Source of the DNA: Cohnella hashimotonis
Lineage (GTDB): Bacteria; Bacillota; Bacilli; Paenibacillales; Paenibacillaceae
Assembly (NCBI RefSeq): GCF_030014955.1
Contig: NZ_JAGRPV010000001.1
Coordinates: 3,844,001-3,908,000, forward strand
Reading direction: 5' to 3'
DNA length: 64,000 bases
This document shows, one piece after another, positions 19,001-25,953 of the stretch. Each line of letters begins with the position of its first letter. Positions within the stretch are counted from its first letter, which is position 1. Under the pieces are notes generated by a model, which did not search any database, was not told the origin of the DNA, and saw only the letters and a list, made by a program, of their open reading frames with translations. A program made the position numbers and the translations under genes.

Positions 19001-19264
19001 ACAGTATCTTAAGGGAACTGCCTCTTCGTTTACATGTGTGTAATTTGCATTACCTATTCTATATTTTACTCTGCAATGCGTACTTGCCATGCCAGTTTGC
19101 CCCTTATAGGCTTCCTTCTTGGAATAAACGTTTGCACTCCAAATAAATTGATAATCAAGATCATGAATCGTGACTTTAAACCATTTATCGCCAATAGAAT
19201 TACTAAATTATGGAACCACATACAAATGCGCTCCGACAATCGGACAACCGGTATAATTTAGCCC

Positions 19265-19294
19265 TTGTAAGGGAACGCTAGTTCGTATTAATAT
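19265..19294 (+). promoter_or_regulatory. Candidate SOS promoter
   Basis: TTGTAA and TAATAT are 18 bp apart. The first LexA box lies in the spacer and the second just past the -10, which is how LexA blocks sigma-A polymerase. An alternative -10, TATAAT at 19252-19257, has no good -35. Confidence 0.5.
19272..19285 (+). promoter_or_regulatory. lexA box: LexA (SOS) box 1
   Basis: GGAACGCTAGTTCG contains the Firmicute DinR/LexA core GAAC-N4-GTTC (consensus CGAAC-N4-GTTCG). The outer base fits on the right side only. Confidence 0.75.
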
Positions 19295-19295
19295 A

Positions 19296-19309
19296 AGAAC
19301 AAATGTTCT
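19296..19309 (+). promoter_or_regulatory. lexA box: LexA (SOS) box 2
   Basis: AGAACAAATGTTCT is a near-perfect palindrome with the GAAC-N4-GTTC core, centred 24 bp from box 1. Tandem spacing suggests cooperative, tight SOS repression of the downstream polymerase operon. Confidence 0.8.
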
Positions 19310-19350
19310 GAAATTAACCTCGTCTCTCCGAGGATCAAGGAGGAGTCGCC

Positions 19351-19557
19351 ATGCCGGTCAACATCGAAAAGTACGTCGGGCAAAGCGTGGAAATCATTTA
19401 CGAGGACAGCAAGGGACGCTTCACGCAGCGGGTCGTCGCCGTATTCTCGGTACGCGGGGGCAAGGTGCGCGTGCTCGACTGGGGGAAGCGCGCGTTCCGC
19501 ACGCTGTCGGCGAGCCGCATTCTCGGCGCCAAGCCGGTGAAGCACCATGCCTCATGA
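19351..19557 (+). CDS. Small SOS-operon protein, WYL/Sm-like beta-barrel suspected
   Basis: 68 aa, not recognised with certainty. It is built of alternating beta-strand stretches (VGQSVEIIYEDSKGRF, RVVAVFSVRGGKVRVLDW, RAFRTLSASRI). This resembles the strand order of WYL domains, where short aromatic-basic strands end in an R-F/L-x-x-x-R-I element. It has a net positive charge at both ends, so nucleic-acid or nucleotide binding is conceivable. A ribosome site AAGGAGG precedes the ATG. First gene after two LexA boxes; its stop overlaps the start of the Y-family polymerase by 11 bases, implying a shared role in SOS mutagenesis. The fold suggestion is inference. Confidence 0.75.
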   Translation: MPVNIEKYVGQSVEIIYEDSKGRFTQRVVAVFSVRGGKVRVLDWGKRAFRTLSASRILGAKPVKHHAS

Positions 19558-20806
19558 ACGGACGATTTTCCTGATCGACGGCCAGTCCTTTTACGCATCC
19601 ATCGAAAAAGCGCGCCATCCCGGCCTGATGCACAAGCCGGTCGCCGTCGGCGATCCCGCCCGGCGCTCCGGCATTATCCTCGCGGCTTGCCCGATCGCCA
19701 AGGCCAAGGGCGTCACGACGGCCGAACGGGTCGGCGAGGCGCTCGCCAAATGTCCGGATCTGATCGTCATCCGCCCGCGGATGCAGACCTACATCGGCAT
19801 CTCGCTGTTCATGACGCAGATCTACGAAGCGTTCACCGATCAGGTCGAGCCGTACAGCATCGACGAGCAGTTCCTCGACGTCACGGGCTCGATCCCAGCC
19901 TACGGGCCACCGGAGCTGATCGCCGAGCTGATCCAGAATCACGTGAAGCTCTCCACGAATATCAATGTCCGCGTCGGCGTCGGCCCGACGAAGATTCTCG
20001 CGAAGATGGCGCTGGACAATTATGCAAAAAAAACGCCCGAGGGCGTATCCACGCTGACCTTCGACAAACTGGAGGACACCCTCTGGAAGCTCCCCGTCCA
20101 CAACATGTTCATGGTCGGCTCCCGCATGACGCGCCATTTCACCCGCATGGGGCTCGCCAATATCGGAGACATCGCGCGGCTCGAGCTGGGAGACTTCAAG
20201 CGGCGAATGCGCCGCGAGATGAAAAAGCAGAGCGACATCCAGGCGGAATATTACTGGCAGACCGCGCGGGGCATCGATCCGAGTCCGGTCGTGGCCGGCA
20301 TCCGCCACAAGCTCAAGTCGATCAGCCACGGCAAGGCGCTGCGCAGCGGCCTGTACCGCAAGCTCGAGGATATCGAGGTCGTCCTGCTCGAGCTCGTCGT
20401 CGAGGTATGCCGCCGCACGCGCCGGCACAAATGCAGAGGCAGCGTCGTCTCGGTCGGGGCCGCGGAGACGGACGGCACGCGTTCGTCCTGGTTCGGACGC
20501 CAGACCAAGCTGCTGCAGCCGACCGCGCTCACGCACGAGGTGGCCGCAGCGGCGCTCAAGCTGCTTCGCGAGCACTGGAGCGGCATGCCGGTCAGCCGCC
20601 TGACCATCTCGCTCGGCGGGCTGTCGGACGAAGGCGTCGACCAGCTCGACCTGTTCGAAGATCGGCAGGCTATTTTGCGGATAGAACGGGCTACGGATTA
20701 CATCAAGGACCGTTACGGGAGCGATGCCATCATGCGGGCCTCCTCGCTGCTTGCCGCCGGCGTCGCACGCGAACGGGCCGAGCAGATCGGGGGCCACTAC
20801 AAATGA
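19547..20806 (+). CDS. Y-family DNA polymerase (UvrX/UmuC/DinB type)
   Basis: Error-prone translesion polymerase expected to copy past DNA damage. 419 aa. Palm residues: Asp11 in FLIDGQSFYASIE, and Asp106/Glu107 in YSIDEQFLDV, the catalytic acidic triad of the family. The fingers carry the PVAVGDP and RRSGIILAACP stretches; the little-finger domain begins near 250. A beta-clamp motif QLDLF is present at 366-370, so it should load on DnaN. It resembles the SP-beta/chromosomal UvrX group more than classic DinB. LexA control is shown by the two boxes upstream. It overlaps both neighbours (11 bases and ATGA), so the three genes form one translationally coupled unit. Confidence 0.93.
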   Translation: MPHERTIFLIDGQSFYASIEKARHPGLMHKPVAVGDPARRSGIILAACPIAKAKGVTTAERVGEALAKCPDLIVIRPRMQTYIGISLFMTQIYEAFTDQVEPYSIDEQFLDVTGSIPAYGPPELIAELIQNHVKLSTNINVRVGVGPTKILAKMALDNYAKKTPEGVSTLTFDKLEDTLWKLPVHNMFMVGSRMTRHFTRMGLANIGDIARLELGDFKRRMRREMKKQSDIQAEYYWQTARGIDPSPVVAGIRHKLKSISHGKALRSGLYRKLEDIEVVLLELVVEVCRRTRRHKCRGSVVSVGAAETDGTRSSWFGRQTKLLQPTALTHEVAAAALKLLREHWSGMPVSRLTISLGGLSDEGVDQLDLFEDRQAILRIERATDYIKDRYGSDAIMRASSLLAAGVARERAEQIGGHYK

Positions 20807-21336
20807 GCAAACTCGACGGCAACGACCGCTGGAATGCCAAGCTGTTGCTCACCGAACATCACGAGCAGTACGAAGAAGAGCATGCCGTCTCCCCCAAGAC
20901 GACCGGCCATCCGACCGCCGACGAGCTGCGGATGATCCGCGACGTCATCGTGCTGCCCCATATGCTCACGATGGTGCAGCGGGCCATGGAGGAGGGGGAG
21001 CGCTCGGGCAATCTGCTAAGCCGGGTGACGCTGACGGGCGCTCAAGTCGTGCTCAACCTGATCACCCGCGACCTTCACGAGCTCCGCCGGGAACTCAGCA
21101 GCCGTCGCATCCGGCTGCTGGACAGCGACGAGCAAGTCGACCTCGTTATTTACCATCGCTACGTATGCCGCGGCTACGAGGAACGATTCGGCATCGTCCG
21201 GGAGGTGCTCCGCTCGGAGATCAGCATGCAGCTCGCGCGGTACATGGGCGAGATCACGCGGCACCTGCGGCAGCTCGACAGCAAGGAAGCCCGGGAGGCC
21301 CGCCGTTCCCCCGTCGCCGCCAAAGGGACGACTTAA
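20803..21336 (+). CDS. Unknown helical protein coupled to the Y-family polymerase
   Basis: 177 aa, function unknown. The start ATG overlaps the polymerase stop (ATGA). The opening SKLDGNDRWNAKLLLTEH faintly recalls the start of YolD-like proteins, which are often encoded with UvrX, but the rest does not match what I know of YolD. The remainder is charged and helical: IVLPHMLTMVQRAMEEGE, a possible coiled region around LITRDLHELRRELSSRRI, and a second helical block IYHRYVCRGYEERFGIVREVL. No cysteine pairs, membrane helices or signal peptide. Cotranscription under LexA control makes a polymerase accessory or regulator likely (inference). Confidence 0.82.
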   Translation: MSKLDGNDRWNAKLLLTEHHEQYEEEHAVSPKTTGHPTADELRMIRDVIVLPHMLTMVQRAMEEGERSGNLLSRVTLTGAQVVLNLITRDLHELRRELSSRRIRLLDSDEQVDLVIYHRYVCRGYEERFGIVREVLRSEISMQLARYMGEITRHLRQLDSKEAREARRSPVAAKGTT

Positions 21337-21468
21337 AGACTGCGCGCTTCGTTTATTGCGCAATGCCTTCCGTCCGCACAAGCGGTGCGTCCGACGAATC
21401 GGGCTCGCGCCGCGCATCGCGCAAGCCCCTGGAGCGGCCCCTGTTCTCAGCATTTCTCGTCCCGTTTC

Positions 21469-21497
21469 TTCGCATTGCGCTGCCGTTGCGGTATACT
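21469..21497 (+). promoter_or_regulatory. Candidate sigma-A promoter of the SRAP gene
   Basis: TTCGCA and TATACT are spaced 17 bp apart, about 50 bases upstream of the ATG. No LexA box is visible here, so this gene may be expressed independently of the SOS cassette. Confidence 0.5.
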
Positions 21498-21547
21498 ACT
21501 TCCCAAAGAGAACTGCCTCGGTGCGAAAAGAAAGAGGGTTGAACGCG

Positions 21548-22237
21548 ATGTGCGGACGTTATACGATTACGATTTCGTTCGAGGAACTGCTCGCTTATTA
21601 TGCGGCCGACGACTCCGCCGGCTCGCCCTACGGCCCCCGGTACAATATCGCGCCCGGACAGATGGTGCCGGCGATCGTGAACGACGGCACCCGCAACCGG
21701 CTCGGGCTGCTCAAGTGGGGGCTCGTGCCGCCTTGGGCCGAGGACCCGAAGGTCGGCAGCAAGATGCTGAACGCACGGGTCGAGACTGTCGCGGAGCGGC
21801 CCGCCTTCCGCGAGGCGCTGCGCCGCAAGCGATGTCTCGTCCCGGCCGACGGCTATTACGAGTGGAAGCAGACTGCGGACGGCAAACGCCCGATGCGTAT
21901 CCGCCGCAAGGATCGCGCCCTGTTCAGCATGGCCGCAATCTATGAATCGTGGACCGCCCCCGACGGCTCGAGGCTGAGCACATGCGCCATTCTAACCGCG
22001 CCGGCACAGGGACATCTCGCGGACATCCACGATCGCGTGCCGATCATCCTTAATCGGCGGCACGAAGCGGCGTGGCTCGACCGCAACCTCCAGCGCGCCG
22101 ACGAGGTGCTGCAGCTCGCGATTCCGCTGGATCCCGCGGAGTTGGCCGTCGACCCGGCCAACCGCCGGGTCGGCAACGTAGCCAACGACGATCCCGGCTG
22201 CCTCGAGGCGGAGGACGAACAAGGCGAGCTCTTCTAA
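21548..22237 (+). CDS. SOS response-associated peptidase family protein (SRAP, YedK/HMCES-like)
   Basis: Protects abasic sites in single-stranded DNA by forming a thiazolidine crosslink through its N-terminal cysteine. 229 aa. The mature N-terminus is MCGRYTI, with Cys2 exposed after Met removal. Other family residues are present: Asn in NARVETV, Glu in DGYYEWK and His in IHDRVPI. The ATG at 21548 is fixed by the Cys2 requirement and by AAAGAGGG upstream; a longer in-frame reading from 21356 would block the catalytic cysteine. It lies 211 bases after the SOS cassette on the same strand and is followed by a strong terminator. Confidence 0.95.
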   Translation: MCGRYTITISFEELLAYYAADDSAGSPYGPRYNIAPGQMVPAIVNDGTRNRLGLLKWGLVPPWAEDPKVGSKMLNARVETVAERPAFREALRRKRCLVPADGYYEWKQTADGKRPMRIRRKDRALFSMAAIYESWTAPDGSRLSTCAILTAPAQGHLADIHDRVPIILNRRHEAAWLDRNLQRADEVLQLAIPLDPAELAVDPANRRVGNVANDDPGCLEAEDEQGELF

Positions 22238-22255
22238 AGGCTCGCGTGGAATGCC

Positions 22256-22301
22256 AAAAAGACCCTGATTCCCGAGGTTTTCCCGGGAATCAGGGTCTTT
22301 T
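22256..22301. terminator. Bidirectional Rho-independent terminator after SRAP
   Basis: AAAAAGACCCTGATTCCCG pairs with CGGGAATCAGGGTCTTTT around a short loop. A T-run on both strands lets it stop SRAP transcription on plus, and on minus any reading through the repeats from the spoVIF-like gene. Confidence 0.9.
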
Positions 22302-22317
22302 CGGGCTGAGGGCCGCA

Positions 22318-22550
22318 CATCGCCTGCCATGCAGGAGGCGATCGGCCCTATTGAGCCGCCGCGCGACGCATCGCCTGCCATGCAGAAGGCGATCGGCCCT
22401 ATTGCGCCGCCGCGCGATGCATCGCCTGCTATACAGAAGGCGATCGGCCACATTCGGCCGCCACGCAATTCATCGCCAGCTACAAAGAAGGCGATCGGCC
22501 CTATTGCGCCGCAGCGCGACGCATCGCCTGCCATGCAGAAGGCGATCGGC
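22318..22550. repeat. 51-bp tandem repeat, about 4.5 copies, each with an inverted repeat
   Basis: Copies start at 22318, 22369, 22420, 22471 and 22522, exactly 51 bp apart. Each unit has ATCGCC near its start and GGCGAT about 16 bases later, able to form a 6-7 bp hairpin around GCCATGCAG. 51 is divisible by 3, so the array is open in some frames (a 17-residue period, for example MQKAIGPIAPPRDASPA, on plus). No ribosome site or homologue supports translation. It lies between the SRAP terminator and the spoVIF-like gene. Confidence 0.9.
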
Positions 22551-22571
22551 AGGTCTGCCCTGCGTCGCCCG

Positions 22572-22859
22572 CTACCGGAACATCGCCCATAGCTTGATCA
22601 GATGGAGCGTGCTCTTCGGATCGATCTTTTGCGCGATGACGAAGTTCACCAGCTGTTCCTCTTGCAGATCGGTCAGCGGCTCGCCGAGCACTTTGGCGGA
22701 CGACTTGACGAGACGTTTGACTTTGGGCCGATCCTGCAGATCGCTTTTGGTCACCCCGTCCAGCAGCGCCTTGACTCTATCCTTCGTGGCCGGATTTTTC
22801 ATCTTCACCTTGACGCGCTCCACCAGATCCGGCCGAATGCCGAACTTTTGCCAACTCAC
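22572..22859 (-). CDS. Stage VI sporulation protein F-like (SpoVIF family)
   Basis: 95 aa small soluble protein, probably involved in spore coat maturation. It starts with GTG (SWQKFGIRPDLVERV) behind a GGGAAG site nine bases upstream. The helical core KNPATKDRVKALLDGV, then KVKRLVKSSAKVLGE and EEQLVNFVIAQKIDP, fits the SpoVIF family as I know it from Bacillus and Paenibacillus. Identification is by remembered sequence pattern only. It lies after recG with a 90-base gap, and the 51-bp repeats lie directly beyond its stop. Confidence 0.65.
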   Translation of the reverse strand: MSWQKFGIRPDLVERVKVKMKNPATKDRVKALLDGVTKSDLQDRPKVKRLVKSSAKVLGEPLTDLQEEQLVNFVIAQKIDPKSTLHLIKLWAMFR

Positions 22860-22950
22860 GGCTGCCCACTTCCCTTCGCGAGGCTCCTATATTGTATGCG
22901 GCAGCCTAAAGGAAATGTCCGCGCAAAATATCCGCCCCGCAAAGACAAGC

Positions 22951-25020
22951 CTAATCCAGCGGCTCGCTGTAGTCCGGCGCCTCGCGCCGCAAGTAGTCGC
23001 GCAGCCCCGCGTACGCCTGCGCCGTCCAGAACGACGGCTCCGCCGTAAGCGCGGCCGCGTCGTCGCGCGCCTGCTCGAGCGTCTCGAAGTCGTTCATCAG
23101 GTTCGCGAGCCTGAACTCCGGCACCCCGCTCTGCTTCGTGCCAAAAAACTCGCCGGGCCCCCGCAGCTCCAGATCCCGCCGCGCAATCTCGAAGCCGTCG
23201 TCCGTATCCGTCATCGCCTGCATCCGCTCGAGCCCGTTTTCGGACTTCGGATCCGCGATCAGGACGCAGTACGACTGATGGTCGCTTCGCCCGACCCGGC
23301 CCCGCAGCTGATGCAGCTGCGAGAGCCCGAAGCGGTCCGCGTCCATCACGATCATAAGCGTGGCGTTCGGCACGTCGACGCCGACTTCGACGACGGTCGT
23401 CGAGACGAGCACCGTAGACTCGCCGGCCGCGAACTGCCCCATCGCCGCGTCCTTCTCCGCCGAAGTCATGCGCCCGTGGAGCAGGCCGATCGCAAGCTCC
23501 GGCATCGCCTGCCGCAGCTGCATATGCAGATCGATCGCGTTTTGCACGTCGAGCTTCTCTGACTCCTCGATGAGCGGGCAGATAAAAAACGTCTGCCGCC
23601 CGAGCTCCGCTTCCCGGCGAATGAAGCCGAGCACGCGGTCCATCTTGTCATGCTTGACCCAATAGGTCAGGATCGGCTTGCGTCCCTTGGGCCGCTCTCC
23701 GATCGTCGACACATCCATGTCGCCGAACACGGTGATGGCGAGCGTGCGCGGAATCGGGGTCGCCGTCATCATAAGCACGTCGGGATTCAGTCCCTTGCGC
23801 CGCAGAATGCTGCGCTGATTGACGCCGAAGCGGTGCTGCTCGTCCGTCACGACGAGCCCGAGCCGCCGGAAAAAGACGTCCTCCTGGATGAGCGCGTGCG
23901 TGCCGATCACGATATCGATGAGCCCCATCTGCAGCGAAGCCAAAAGATCCCGCCGCTCCCGCGCTCCCCGGCTCCCGGTGAGCAGCGCCACTTGAATGCC
24001 GTAAGGCTCGAACAGCTTCCCCAGCGACTTGGCATGCTGCTCCGCCAGAATCTCCGTCGGCACCATAAGCGCGCCCTGACAGCCGTCTTTGACCGTCGCG
24101 TACAGCGCGATCGCGGCCACGACCGTCTTGCCCGAGCCGACGTCGCCCTGCAGCAGCCGGTTCATCGCGTACGGCCGCTTCATATCGCGCGTGATCTCGT
24201 TGACGACGGTCTTCTGCGCCTCGGTCAGCTCGAACGGCAAATTCGCCGCAAACGCGCGAATGTCGTCGCTGCTGATCTTGTGCGCGATGCCGTCGGGCGC
24301 CTTGCGGTTCATCGCGCGGTAAGCCTGCAGCCGCAGCTCGAACAAAAACAGTTCCTCGTACACCATGCGGCGCCGGGCCTCCTGGCCCTCGCGCGTATTT
24401 TCCGGCCGGTGAATCCGGTGAATCGCTTCGCGCCTGGGCATGAGACTATGCTTGTCCAGCAGTTCCGGCGGCAGCAGCTCCGGGATCATCGCGCCGTACT
24501 GCGCCAGCGCGAGCTCGATACGCTGCCGCACCCAAGCTTGGGTCAGGCTGCCGCCGATCGAATAAACGGGCTGCAGCGTTCCGGTGCGGCCGGCGCCTTT
24601 GTCCGGGAACTCCGACTCCGACACCGTGAGCTGGCGCCGCCGCTGATCCCATTTTCCCGTCAGGACGATGTCCCGCCCGACCTCCATCTGATCCTTCAGG
24701 AACGCGCGGTTGAACCAGACCGCCGTCAGCAGCAATCCCTCCACCGTCACCCGGCAGAGCAGACGCGACTTGCCTCCGAACCGCTGCAGCGACGGCGGCG
24801 TCTCGATTCGCCCTTGCACGGTGATCTTCTCTCCGTCCTTCACCTCGTGGAGCGGCCGCAGCCGATAGTCCTCGTAGCGGAACGGATAATATTCGATCAG
24901 CTCGCCCACCGTAGAAACACCCAAGGCGTGAAGCTCCCCCGCCTTGGGGGCGCTCACGCCTTTGATCTTCGTGACCGGTATGGCGAACAGATCCGTCTCT
25001 TCTGCCGATCGATCGGCCAT
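22951..25020 (-). CDS. recG: ATP-dependent DNA helicase RecG
   Basis: Branch-migrating helicase that regresses stalled forks and resolves R-loops. 689 aa from the chosen start, the usual size. N-terminal wedge/OB domain (about 1-240). Walker A in LLQGDVGSGKTVVA, Walker B variant VTDEQHRFGV, TATPIPRTLAI (motif III) and the C-terminal QLRGRVGRSDHQSYC (motif VI). The C-terminal GEFFGTKQSG stretch is typical of RecG. Start: the ATG at 25020 (MADRSAEETDL) has CGGAG nine bases upstream; ATGs 6 and 9 bases further up are too near that site. Follows the fakB gene by 42 bases. Confidence 0.97.
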   Translation of the reverse strand: MADRSAEETDLFAIPVTKIKGVSAPKAGELHALGVSTVGELIEYYPFRYEDYRLRPLHEVKDGEKITVQGRIETPPSLQRFGGKSRLLCRVTVEGLLLTAVWFNRAFLKDQMEVGRDIVLTGKWDQRRRQLTVSESEFPDKGAGRTGTLQPVYSIGGSLTQAWVRQRIELALAQYGAMIPELLPPELLDKHSLMPRREAIHRIHRPENTREGQEARRRMVYEELFLFELRLQAYRAMNRKAPDGIAHKISSDDIRAFAANLPFELTEAQKTVVNEITRDMKRPYAMNRLLQGDVGSGKTVVAAIALYATVKDGCQGALMVPTEILAEQHAKSLGKLFEPYGIQVALLTGSRGARERRDLLASLQMGLIDIVIGTHALIQEDVFFRRLGLVVTDEQHRFGVNQRSILRRKGLNPDVLMMTATPIPRTLAITVFGDMDVSTIGERPKGRKPILTYWVKHDKMDRVLGFIRREAELGRQTFFICPLIEESEKLDVQNAIDLHMQLRQAMPELAIGLLHGRMTSAEKDAAMGQFAAGESTVLVSTTVVEVGVDVPNATLMIVMDADRFGLSQLHQLRGRVGRSDHQSYCVLIADPKSENGLERMQAMTDTDDGFEIARRDLELRGPGEFFGTKQSGVPEFRLANLMNDFETLEQARDDAAALTAEPSFWTAQAYAGLRDYLRREAPDYSEPLD

Positions 25021-25062
25021 CCTCATCAACTCCGAATCGCGCCGCCGTCCCGGCGATCGTCC

Positions 25063-25935
25063 TTAGACGATATGGCCGGAGCCGGCGGGAAATACAAACA
25101 AGCCTGCCGTGCCGGGCCCGGCATGCGTGCCGATCACCGATCCGATCTCCGAACGGTGGAAGCCCGCAACGTTAAACCGGGTCCGAAGCACCTCGACGAG
25201 ATCGTCGGCGGCCCCGGTGTCGCCAGGCGTATCGACGACCGCGAGATCGATCGCCGCTCCCGCCCCGAAGTCGGACTCCAGCAGCTCGACGATCCGAGCG
25301 ACGGCGCGCTTCTGTCCCCTGACCTTGTCGATCGGGAAAATAACGCCGTCGTCGCCGATCGTCAGAATCGGCTTAATGTTAAGCAGCGTGCCGAGAATCG
25401 CCGCCGCCTTGCCGATCCGGCCGCCTTTTTGCAAATACTCGAGCGTATTCACGAGGAAATACAACTTCATCTCCTTGCGCAGTCGCAGCACCTCCGCGGC
25501 GACCTCTTCTACGGACGCGCCCTGCGCGGCCAGCTCGGCGGCCGACACGACCAGCGCGCCGTAGCCGTAAGAGGCCGACCTCGAGTCGATTACGGCGACC
25601 TTGCTGTCGTCGTCGAGCATCGACCTCGCGATCGTGGCCGACTGATAGGTGCCGCTCATCGCCGAGGACAGATGCACCGATACGACCGAATGGCCCTCGG
25701 CGATGAGTCGCTCGTACACCTCGAGAAACTGCGCCGGCGAAGGTTGGGAGGTCGTAGGCAGCGCGCTCGAGCTTTTCAGCTTGTCGTAAAATTGGGCGGG
25801 CGAAAGCGTCACGTTGTCCAGGTAGCTCTCTTCGCCGAAGATGACGCGCAGCGGCACCATCTCGATGCCCAGCCGCTCCCGCGTCGTCTGCGGGATGTCC
25901 GACGTGCTGTCCGTTACCAAAACAACCTTGCTCAT
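25063..25935 (-). CDS. fakB: DegV family fatty-acid-binding protein (FakB type)
   Basis: Binds a fatty acid and presents it to FakA for phosphorylation to acyl-phosphate, feeding exogenous fatty acids into phospholipid synthesis. 290 aa, normal length. It starts SKVVLVTDSTSDIP, the DegV signature, with TSQPSPAQF and VHLSSAMSGTYQSA in the lipid-binding half and SFG-like SYGYGALV. Start at 25935 is set by GGGAGGTGG seven bases upstream; three further codons lack support. It lies 18 bases after fakA. Adjacency to FakA supports this role over that of other DegV proteins. Confidence 0.9.
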   Translation of the reverse strand: MSKVVLVTDSTSDIPQTTRERLGIEMVPLRVIFGEESYLDNVTLSPAQFYDKLKSSSALPTTSQPSPAQFLEVYERLIAEGHSVVSVHLSSAMSGTYQSATIARSMLDDDSKVAVIDSRSASYGYGALVVSAAELAAQGASVEEVAAEVLRLRKEMKLYFLVNTLEYLQKGGRIGKAAAILGTLLNIKPILTIGDDGVIFPIDKVRGQKRAVARIVELLESDFGAGAAIDLAVVDTPGDTGAADDLVEVLRTRFNVAGFHRSEIGSVIGTHAGPGTAGLFVFPAGSGHIV

Positions 25936-25953
25936 CGTAGCCACCTCCCGCGT

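Larger units (their letters stand above)
18930..19350. other. Divergent intergenic region between the glycan locus and the SOS cassette
   Basis: No credible gene. AT-rich (for example around 19040-19075 and 19140-19260), holding the minus-strand promoter of the DUF4038 genes with a cre-like operator, and the plus-strand SOS promoter with two LexA boxes. This is also where base composition changes from the AT-richer left block to the GC-rich right block. Confidence 0.7.

Noticed and set aside
19265..21336. Prophage remnant
   Set aside because: UvrX-type polymerases occur in SP-beta, but no integrase, structural or lysis gene is nearby and the DNA has the host-like GC content.
22329..22592. 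Coding gene over the 51-bp repeats
   Set aside because: The frame stays open only because 51 is a multiple of 3. No ribosome site, no known repeat family, and it follows a strong terminator.
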